From assembly GCA_001774455.1 (NCBI GenBank), contig MFAC01000010.1, positions 1-6,814 on the forward strand: DNA of 6,814 nt, written 5' to 3'. This document shows positions 1-4,333 of the stretch, piece after piece (within the stretch, counting starts at the first letter, position 1; the number at the start of each line of letters is the position of its first letter). The stretch is from Candidatus Campbellbacteria bacterium RIFCSPLOWO2_02_35_12. GTDB lineage: Bacteria; Patescibacteriota; Minisyncoccia; Phycocordibacterales; UBA2163. Under the pieces are notes generated by a model, which saw nothing but the letters and a program-made list of their open reading frames with translations, searched no databases and had not been told where the DNA came from. The position numbers and the translations under genes were made by a program.

Positions 1-422
1 AAACTATAAATTGTCGCTTTGAAATTCTCGTCAAATTCAGACAAAAGAGCGCCGCCATTTTCTAATATTCTTTTTGCGAGATTTTTATTCGTGTTTGGAT
101 AGAGCGCTTTATCGCCAAGTCCTGAGCCCGGGATAGCGATGGTTTTAAGTCCCGCGTCAAGAGCCGCCGTATGCGCTATAGCGTCAATTCCAAGCGCGAG
201 TCCGGACACTATTACCACACCATATCCTTTTAGTTCTGAAATTAATTTTTTGCACACTTCTTTTCCGTATGGAGAATATTTTCGCGAACCAACCACGCAG
301 AGAAATTTCATATCATCGGAAGGCAGAATGCCTTTCAGAAAAAGCTGTTTTGGCGGGTCGTTAATTTCTTTTAGAAGTTTTGGAAATTGTTTGGGAGTAA
401 GTTTTTTGATTTTATTATCCAT
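1..422 (-). CDS. dprA: DNA-processing protein DprA/Smf, 3' end beyond window
   Basis: DprA binds incoming single-stranded DNA and loads RecA on it during natural transformation; it acts in the cytoplasm. Reading leftwards from the ATG at 420-422 there are 140 open codons and no stop before the window edge, so the C-terminus is missing. Seen: an INDPPKQLFLKG segment (about residues 20-31), VGSRKYSPYG (44-53), the Rossmann-fold signature SGLALGIDAIAH (73-84), a TIAIPGSG strand (94-101), YPNTN (108-112) and LLSEF (126-130), all in the usual DprA order. The protein begins almost directly at the 'DPP..L..KG' block, so the N-terminal SAM/HhH-like domain of longer DprA proteins is absent; I infer a compact form. 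The start is supported by an extended -10 box six bases upstream. It is divergent from serS with 34 bp between the start codons. Confidence 0.95.
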   Translation of the reverse strand, partial: MDNKIKKLTPKQFPKLLKEINDPPKQLFLKGILPSDDMKFLCVVGSRKYSPYGKEVCKKLISELKGYGVVIVSGLALGIDAIAHTAALDAGLKTIAIPGSGLGDKALYPNTNKNLAKRILENGGALLSEFDENFKATIYS

Positions 423-428
423 TTGTTT

Positions 429-437
429 ATTTTAACA
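429..437 (-). promoter_or_regulatory. extended -10 box of dprA (TGTTAAAAT)
   Basis: On the minus strand TGT-TAAAAT is followed by six bases (AAACAA) and the dprA ATG. There is no Shine-Dalgarno. A start point 6-7 bases after the box would fall on or next to the ATG, so the mRNA is probably leaderless. No convincing -35 is visible; the extended TG may replace it. Confidence 0.6.
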
Positions 438-441
438 CTTT

Positions 442-450
442 TGATAGTAT
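442..450 (+). promoter_or_regulatory. extended -10 box of the serS-ftsQ operon (TGATAGTAT)
   Basis: TGA-TAGTAT is followed by six bases (ATAAGA) and the serS ATG at 457. TTGTTT at 423-428 could be a weak -35 with a 16-bp spacer. No Shine-Dalgarno is present, which points to a leaderless transcript. Only four bases separate the outer edges of this box and the opposite dprA box, so the two promoters must compete for polymerase. Confidence 0.62.
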
Positions 451-456
451 ATAAGA

Positions 457-1719
457 ATGTTAGATATAAAATTTATAAAAGAAAATAAAGATATAGTAAA
501 GACTGCCGCGGAGAAAAAACATATCAAGATTGATATTGACCGACTCATTGAGATTGATAATAAAAGAAGAAAAATGGTAACTGAATTTGAAAAAAAGAAA
601 GCCGAGCAAAATACCGCTTCTGAACAAATTGCGCGAATTACGGATGAATCGGAACGCAAGCATCTTATAATTAAAATGAAGATGCTTAAAGAAGTTATTG
701 CGGGTAATGAAGCTGAACTGAAAGAGATTATAAAAGAGTGGCGATATTTAATGGCGCGCGTGCCAAATATTCCCGATATGTCTGTGCCAGAAGGAGAAGA
801 CGACGCTGATAATAAAGAAATTAAAAAATGGGGAGAAATAAAAGAGTTTGATTTTGAGCCGAAAAATCATATAGAATTAATGCAAAATCTTGATATGGTT
901 GATTTTAAACGAGGAAGTAAAACACACGGTTTTCGCGGATATTTTCTTAAAAATGACGGGGCTCTTCTTTCATGGGCGGTGTGGAATTACGCTCAGGAGT
1001 TTTTTTTGAAAAAAAATTTTGAACCGTTTATTGCTCCGTCTATTGTAAAAAAAGATTTTTTCTACGGCACAGGGCATCTTCCAAATGACGCGGAAGATTT
1101 ATTTAAGACGCAGGATGAAGATTATTTATCAGGCACCGCGGAAGTGCCGATGATGGCTTATCATTCCGATGAGATATTTAAGAAAGAAGATTTGCCGAAA
1201 CGTTATCTCGCTTTTTCTCCATGTTTTAGAAGAGAGGCTGGAAGTTATGGAAAGGACACAAAAGGACTATATCGCGTGCATGAATTTTTTAAACTTGAAC
1301 AATTGATATTATGCGAAGCAAGCCATGAGAAATCTGTTGAGTTTCACGAAGAAATAACAGAAAACATTGAAGAATTTATAGAGTCGCTTGGACTGCCTTA
1401 TAGAAGATTGGCTATTTGCGCGGGAGATTTAAAAGCAAGTCAAGTGAAGTCCTATGATACCGATTTGTGGATTCCGTCCGAGAAAAAATACAGAGAGATA
1501 GGAAGCGCTTCGTATTATCATGATTTTCAAACACGCAGATTTAATACAAGATACGATGATAATGGCAAAAAATTATATGTATATTCTCTAAATGGCACGG
1601 CAGTGCCGACTCCGCGCGCGCTTATCGCTCTTGTGGAAAATAATCAAAATGAAGACGGTTCAATAAATATTCCGGAAGCGCTTAAAAAATATATTAGTAA
1701 AGAAAAAATAATTAAATAA
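457..1719 (+). CDS. serS: seryl-tRNA synthetase
   Basis: This class II synthetase charges tRNA-Ser (and tRNA-Sec where present) with serine in the cytoplasm. Its 420 residues are the normal length. The N-terminal ~100 residues form the long charged antiparallel coiled-coil arm that grips the tRNA variable arm (roughly residues 28-98). The catalytic core follows: SGTAEVPMMAY (225-235, serine/ATP site), class II motif 2 with FSPCFRREAGSYGKDT (253-268) and then VHEFFKLE (274-281), EIGSASYYHDFQTRR (347-361), and motif 3 LNGTAVPTPR (378-387), whose last arginine is the ATP-binding one. Motif 3 differs from the common bacterial LNGSGLAVGR; the TA(V/I)xTPR form is a plausible lineage variant. The ATG at 457 follows an extended -10 box and gives the standard 'MLDIKFIKEN' start. 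The ftsQ-like gene follows after 4 bp, so the two are cotranscribed. Confidence 0.98.
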   Translation: MLDIKFIKENKDIVKTAAEKKHIKIDIDRLIEIDNKRRKMVTEFEKKKAEQNTASEQIARITDESERKHLIIKMKMLKEVIAGNEAELKEIIKEWRYLMARVPNIPDMSVPEGEDDADNKEIKKWGEIKEFDFEPKNHIELMQNLDMVDFKRGSKTHGFRGYFLKNDGALLSWAVWNYAQEFFLKKNFEPFIAPSIVKKDFFYGTGHLPNDAEDLFKTQDEDYLSGTAEVPMMAYHSDEIFKKEDLPKRYLAFSPCFRREAGSYGKDTKGLYRVHEFFKLEQLILCEASHEKSVEFHEEITENIEEFIESLGLPYRRLAICAGDLKASQVKSYDTDLWIPSEKKYREIGSASYYHDFQTRRFNTRYDDNGKKLYVYSLNGTAVPTPRALIALVENNQNEDGSINIPEALKKYISKEKIIK

Positions 1720-1723
1720 TTAG

Positions 1724-2623
1724 ATGACGTTTATAAGACGTAGATTTCACAGAAAATCATCCAAGCTTGCCAAGAGAAAAAGAAAATTATTTTTATTTAA
1801 AATCGGTGGCATTATTTTTGCCATTATTGCGATAATAACGGGAGCCGTATTTATACTACGGATAGAGAATATAAAAATCGCAAATATTTTAATTGACGGA
1901 AACTTCGCAGTGTCTGATAAATCTATAAGAATGTTAGCTCAAGAACGAATTTCAGGAGATTATTTATTCCTTTTTCCAAAATCAAGCATTTTACTTTATC
2001 CGAGGAGAAATATTGAAGCCGCCATTCTTAACACATTCAAAGGTATAAAAGATGCGGATATTGAAGCTCGCGATCTGCGGACAATATTTATAAAAATTGA
2101 AGAAAGAAAACCCTACGCGCTTTGGTGTGGAATTAAAATACAGAGTATTATAGACGAGAAACAGAATGAAGAACAGACAGAAGAAGAAAAAGATGAAGAA
2201 AAAAAATTAGCCGACAAATGTTATTTTTTGGATGAAAGCGGATTTATATTTTCAGAAGCCCCGGAATTTTCGGGCAATGCGTATTTTAGATATTACGGAC
2301 AATTGTCCGGAGAAGAAAAAAATACGCAGATAGGACGACAATTTATGTCAAAAGAAGATTTTGACAAAATAATTTTTTTCTTGTCTTCTTTGGAAGAAAT
2401 CGGGTTTAAACTAAAGCATTTCGGTTTAATTGATAAAGATGATTTTGAGATAAAACTTGAAAGTGGCGGAAGAATATTTTTTGGGAAGAAACAAAATCTA
2501 TCATATATTTTTGATAATATTAAATCGGTTTTTGAATCAAAAGAATTTAGCGAAAAAGATATATCAAAACTTGATTATGCGGATTTTCGTTTCGGCAACA
2601 GAGTGTATTTTAAGTTTTATTGA
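1724..2623 (+). CDS. ftsQ: FtsQ/DivIB-like cell-division protein (POTRA domain)
   Basis: FtsQ is a single-pass divisome protein that links early and late division proteins outside the membrane. Seen in the 299 residues: a very basic cytoplasmic tail (1-26, many R/K), one hydrophobic segment (about 27-46), a POTRA-like domain (about 48-135) opening with 'ILIDGNFAVS' and closing with 'IKIEERKPYALW', then a beta domain with YFLDESGFIF (167-176) and a C-terminus ending RFGNRVYFKFY, all in the FtsQ pattern. An unusually acidic, low-complexity loop (about 144-161, mainly E, K, D, Q) sits between POTRA and beta domain. The gene starts 4 bp after serS without a visible ribosome binding site, so it is probably translated by coupling. 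It stops on TGA, and this stop lies within the apparent target duplication of the element that follows. The family call rests on architecture and motifs, not a database hit. Confidence 0.88.
   Translation: MTFIRRRFHRKSSKLAKRKRKLFLFKIGGIIFAIIAIITGAVFILRIENIKIANILIDGNFAVSDKSIRMLAQERISGDYLFLFPKSSILLYPRRNIEAAILNTFKGIKDADIEARDLRTIFIKIEERKPYALWCGIKIQSIIDEKQNEEQTEEEKDEEKKLADKCYFLDESGFIFSEAPEFSGNAYFRYYGQLSGEEKNTQIGRQFMSKEDFDKIIFFLSSLEEIGFKLKHFGLIDKDDFEIKLESGGRIFFGKKQNLSYIFDNIKSVFESKEFSEKDISKLDYADFRFGNRVYFKFY
2617..2623. repeat. left copy of putative target-site duplication TTATTGA
   Basis: This is identical to 2874-2880, and the match runs to eight bases if the following C is counted. The copy covers the last codon and TGA stop of ftsQ, so the duplication left the coding sequence intact. 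Confidence 0.5.
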
Positions 2624-2627
2624 CCGT

Positions 2628-2728
2628 GAATTACAAAATGCAAAAATTTAGGTCTTGGAATTGTAAAACCTCTTTATCTTCTAAATGTTTTTGCTCAAAT
2701 AGACCGTAATTTTTGTATTTCGTAATTT
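2628..2728 (-). repeat. 101-bp palindromic repeat unit, copy A
   Basis: Its ends are imperfect inverted repeats of each other (GAATTAC.AAAT.CAAAAATT on both sides, extending to GGTCT/AGACC), so the unit can fold into a long hairpin. Its reverse complement aligns over the full length with 4122-4222, with roughly 12 substitutions and two single-base indels by hand alignment (about 85-88% identity). The identical core reads ATTTGAGCAAAAA, then ATTTAGAAGATAAAGAGG. It makes up the left part of the inserted element. Confidence 0.85.
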
Positions 2729-2739
2729 AAGATAATAAT

Positions 2740-2762
2740 ATATCAAGGTCTCGCTTTGATAT
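2740..2762. repeat. hairpin next to repeat copy A
   Basis: ATATCAA and TTGATAT form a 7-bp stem around a 9-base loop (GGTCTCGCT). A hairpin with the same TATCAA/TTGATA stem and loop length lies just after repeat copy B. There is no U-tract, so this is not a standard terminator. Confidence 0.6.
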
Positions 2763-2873
2763 TGGGACTAACAAAAATATTGCAAAAGCATAATAATACC
2801 AAAATAGATATAGGAGGGCGCCTGCGCAATGTCTTTCAAAAACTATGCCTGCGACGAGTTTCGTAATTCATGG

Positions 2874-2880
2874 TTATTGA
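2874..2880. repeat. right copy of putative target-site duplication TTATTGA
   Basis: This is identical to 2617-2623 and lies immediately outside the right inverted repeat end of the inserted element. Confidence 0.5.
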
Positions 2881-2887
2881 CACATTA

Positions 2888-2924
2888 AAACCGATTGACC
2901 ACTTGCATTGTAGTCAATCGGTTT
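2888..2924 (-). terminator. stem-loop terminator of the small minus-strand gene, perhaps bidirectional
   Basis: AAACCGATTGAC (2888-2899) and GTCAATCGGTTT (2913-2924) pair perfectly over 12 bp with a 13-base loop. Read on the minus strand the stem ends in GGTTTT followed by AATGT, a short U-tract, and it lies 17 bases after the stop of the 43-residue ORF. Read on the plus strand the stem is followed by AGATAG, a poor U-tract, but it could still help end serS-ftsQ transcription. This placement suits two convergent genes sharing one terminator. Confidence 0.72.
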
Positions 2925-2941
2925 AGATAGTAAGTATTTAC

Positions 2942-3073
2942 TTAAATTCTTTGAATCTCATTATATAATTTATATAATAAAGTTTGTTCCGTTGTTGTTT
3001 TCTCTTCTTCTCTCTTTTTCTCTTTCTCCCTTTTTTCTTCTTCTGTTTTTATTTTTTTCTCCTCTTCTTTCAT
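2942..3073 (-). CDS. small Lys/Glu-rich protein, 43 residues, unknown function
   Basis: Not recognised. The ATG at 3071-3073 (minus strand) opens a 43-codon frame ending in TAA at 2942-2944. The first two thirds are almost entirely K, E and R with EEEK-type repeats (likely a charged helix); the last part, TLLYKLYNEIQRI, is more normal, with hydrophobic residues spaced as in an amphipathic helix. There is no signal peptide or membrane segment. Support for a real gene: a perfect AAAGGAGG four bases before the ATG, a possible TATAAT box ~55 bases upstream, and a strong hairpin with U-tract just after the stop. Against it: the tract is a long polypurine run, and such runs often lack stops. It is divergent from dus and convergent with ftsQ. 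A coiled-coil or nucleic-acid/ribosome-associated peptide is conceivable but unsupported. Confidence 0.6.
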   Translation of the reverse strand: MKEEEKKIKTEEEKREKEKKREEEKTTTEQTLLYKLYNEIQRI

Positions 3074-3077
3074 TTTT

Positions 3078-3085
3078 CCTCCTTT
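3078..3085 (-). promoter_or_regulatory. perfect Shine-Dalgarno AAAGGAGG of the small ORF
   Basis: On the minus strand AAAGGAGG-AAAA-ATG matches the full anti-Shine-Dalgarno of bacterial 16S rRNA, although the spacer of four bases is short. It decides the start of the 43-residue ORF and contrasts with the other genes here, none of which shows a comparable site. Confidence 0.7.
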
Positions 3086-3135
3086 CTTTTTTCTTATTGA
3101 TTTAAATTTTCAAAATCTGTATAAATAATAATATT

Positions 3136-3144
3136 TATTATAAT
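3136..3144. promoter_or_regulatory. overlapping -10 boxes for dus (plus) and the small ORF (minus)
   Basis: The stretch TATTATAAT contains TATTAT (3136-3141, five bases before the dus ATG) and TATAAT (3139-3144, two bases before it) on the plus strand, and TATAAT on the minus strand (3142 down to 3137) facing the small gene. Nothing resembling a Shine-Dalgarno precedes dus, so its mRNA is probably leaderless. The minus-strand transcript would carry a leader of about 55 bases. The surrounding AT-richness lowers confidence. Confidence 0.45.
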
Positions 3145-3146
3145 AT

Positions 3147-4112
3147 ATGTCAAAAAATTTCTGGAGTAATCTAAAAAAGCCGTTTTTTGCTCTCGCTCCT
3201 ATGGCGGATGTTACGGACGCGTCGTTTAGGCGAATTATCACGAAATACGGCGCGCCTGATGTTATGTGGACGGAGTTTGTGTCTGCTAACGGACTTTTTT
3301 TAGGAGGCAGAGATATTCTTATAAAAAATCTTGTTTTTACAGACAAAGAAAGACCGATTGTCGCGCAGTTTTTTACCGTAAATCCAAAATTTATAAGAGA
3401 AGCGGCAAAGTTGGCGAACAAGTTGGGTTTTGACGGCATTGATATAAATATGGGTTGTCCCGATAAAAATGTTGAGAAGCAAGGAGCGGGAGCGAATTTA
3501 ATAAAAAATCCAAAACTTGCCGCAGAATTAATCAAAGCCGCCAAAGACGGCGCGGAGTCTTTTGGCAGGCAGATACCCGTATCTGTAAAAACAAGGGTGG
3601 GATATGATAAAGACGAGCTTAACTCGTGGCTCCCTTCACTTCTTAAAGCGGAGCCATCTGTGATAATAATTCATGCGCGGACGCGGAAACAGCTTTCAAA
3701 GACACCTGCGGATTGGAGTTTTATAAAAAGAGCTGTTGAGATAAGAAATGAAATGAAAAGCAAGGTCTTAATTTGCGGTAATGGCGATGTAATAGACATA
3801 AAAGACGCAAAACAAAAAGCAAAAGAAACTAGCGCAGACGGAGTGATGCTTGGGCGAGCGATATTTGGTAATCCATGGCTTTTCAATAAGAATAAAGAAG
3901 AGGCAAGTATAGAAGAAAAATTAAAAGTTATGATAGAGCATACAAGACTTTTTGAAAAAATAACTCCACATAAAAATTTCTCAATAATGAAAAAGCATTA
4001 CAAAGCGTATGTGAGCGGCTGGGACGGAGCCAAAGATTTCCGCGTGAAATTGATGAAAGCAGAAAATGCAATAGATGTTGAAAATATAGTAGACGAATAT
4101 TTAAAGTTATAA
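3147..4112 (+). CDS. dus: tRNA-dihydrouridine synthase (Dus family)
   Basis: This FMN- and NADPH-dependent enzyme reduces specific uridines in the tRNA D-loop to dihydrouridine. Its 321 residues are a normal length. The N-terminal TIM barrel shows LAPMADVTDASFRR (16-29, FMN binding), TEFVSANGL (42-50), DINMGCPDKNVEKQGAGA (99-116) with the catalytic cysteine at about 104, VKTRVGYD (147-154), IHARTRKQ (175-182), GNGDV (211-215) and DGVMLGRAIFGNPW (231-244, phosphate binding). The C-terminal ~70 residues form the helical tRNA-binding domain (HYKAYVSGW). It is closest in style to bacterial DusB-type proteins, but I do not assign the subfamily. The ATG at 3147 directly follows a -10-like sequence and gives the expected N-terminus. 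The gene stands alone, flanked by two inverted copies of the 101-bp repeat, and its 3' end (TTAAAGTTATAAAGTTAT) is itself a short tandem repeat. Confidence 0.96.
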   Translation: MSKNFWSNLKKPFFALAPMADVTDASFRRIITKYGAPDVMWTEFVSANGLFLGGRDILIKNLVFTDKERPIVAQFFTVNPKFIREAAKLANKLGFDGIDINMGCPDKNVEKQGAGANLIKNPKLAAELIKAAKDGAESFGRQIPVSVKTRVGYDKDELNSWLPSLLKAEPSVIIIHARTRKQLSKTPADWSFIKRAVEIRNEMKSKVLICGNGDVIDIKDAKQKAKETSADGVMLGRAIFGNPWLFNKNKEEASIEEKLKVMIEHTRLFEKITPHKNFSIMKKHYKAYVSGWDGAKDFRVKLMKAENAIDVENIVDEYLKL

Positions 4113-4116
4113 AGTT
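4104..4116. repeat. 13-bp inverted repeat, left arm (AAGTTATAAAGTT)
   Basis: A perfect inverted match to 4296-4308. It overlaps the dus stop codon. The pair encloses repeat copy B and its hairpin, so the gap could fold as one large stem. Both arms are AT-rich and locally repetitive, so chance cannot be excluded. Confidence 0.4.
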
Positions 4117-4121
4117 ATCTT

Positions 4122-4222
4122 GAATTATGAAAACAAAAATTTACGGTTTATTTGAGCAAAAATATTTAGAAGATAAAGAGGTTTTGTGATTTGAGGACTT
4201 AAATTTTTGCATTTCGTAATTC
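4122..4222 (+). repeat. 101-bp palindromic repeat unit, copy B (inverted relative to copy A)
   Basis: Exactly the same length as copy A and in opposite orientation, so the pair brackets the dus gene and the small ORF. The ends are near-perfect inverted repeats (GAATTATGAAAACAAAAATTTA against GAATTACGAAATGCAAAAATTTA), again making a hairpin-forming unit without coding potential. AAAGTTA occurs at 4111-4117 and 4227-4233, which would be a 7-bp target duplication if the element ends are 4118 and 4226. However, this motif is repeated locally, so the evidence is weaker than for copy A. Confidence 0.85.
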
Positions 4223-4224
4223 AT

Positions 4225-4264
4225 AGAAAGTTAGGATATCAAGAACGGTCTTTGATAACTTTCT
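4225..4264. repeat. hairpin next to repeat copy B
   Basis: An outer stem AGAAAGT/ACTTTCT encloses a bulged inner stem TATCAA/TTGATA with a 9-base loop (GAACGGTCT). The inner stem and loop length match the hairpin that follows copy A. No U-tract follows. It lies in the 221-bp gap between dus and dnaX and might end dus transcription or be part of the repeat. Confidence 0.55.
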
Positions 4265-4295
4265 GATGACTTGGTAGGCTAAACTTTTAACTCTC

Positions 4296-4308
4296 AACTT
4301 TATAACTT
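4296..4308. repeat. 13-bp inverted repeat, right arm (AACTTTATAACTT)
   Basis: The reverse complement of 4104-4116. It is followed by a near-tandem ATAACTTA ATAACTTA directly before the dnaX promoter box. Confidence 0.4.
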
Positions 4309-4318
4309 AATAACTTAA

Positions 4319-4327
4319 TGTTATAAT
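4319..4327 (+). promoter_or_regulatory. extended -10 box of dnaX-tRNA-Gln (TGTTATAAT)
   Basis: TGT-TATAAT is a consensus extended -10 and is followed by six bases (ACGTAA) and the dnaX ATG. No Shine-Dalgarno fits between, so a leaderless mRNA is likely. This is the strongest single example of the pattern in this window. Confidence 0.7.
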
Positions 4328-4333
4328 ACGTAA

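Larger units (their letters stand above)
2624..2873. mobile_element. MITE-like non-coding element, about 250 bp
   Basis: The left end reads CCGTGAATTACAAAA; the right end, on the opposite strand, reads CCATGAATTACGAAA: terminal inverted repeats matching at 13 of 15 positions. The seven bases TTATTGA occur directly outside both ends (2617-2623 and 2874-2880), as expected of a target-site duplication. No ORF of convincing length lies inside. The left part is the ~101-bp palindromic repeat unit also found beyond the dus gene; the right part (about 2733-2858) is unique in this window and has a small GC-rich patch. Deleting the element and one TTATTGA would put the terminator hairpin 7 bases after the ftsQ stop, a sensible ancestral layout. 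No transposase is in the window, so mobilisation would be in trans. The exact right boundary is an inference. Confidence 0.6.

Noticed and set aside
139..435. A 98-codon plus-strand open frame over the dprA start
   Set aside because: It lies antisense to clear DprA motifs and encodes no recognisable sequence; it is a shadow of dprA.
2621..2623. TGA as a sense codon (glycine, as in some CPR lineages)
   Set aside because: FtsQ homologues end at this place (RFGNRVY plus a few residues), and reading through leads straight into the inserted element. No internal TGA is needed in any core gene here.
2838..2873. A minus-strand ATG (11 codons) beginning in the right terminal repeat of the element
   Set aside because: It stops after 11 codons with no ribosome binding site, and readthrough frames contain stops, so there is no gene remnant I can support.
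2829..2888. A 19-codon plus-strand ORF with GGAGG eleven bases before its ATG
   Set aside because: It is very short, ends inside the terminator stem, crosses the element's right end, and has a loose spacer. The GC-rich patch is more simply part of the inserted element.
2931..2944. TAAGTA-TT-TACTTA palindrome as an operator
   Set aside because: A short AT-rich palindrome with a two-base centre that overlaps the small ORF's stop. No paired site or regulator gene supports an operator role.
2624..4333. A CRISPR array or tandem repeat array
   Set aside because: The repeats are two long inverted units about 1.4 kb apart, not short direct repeats with regular unique spacers.
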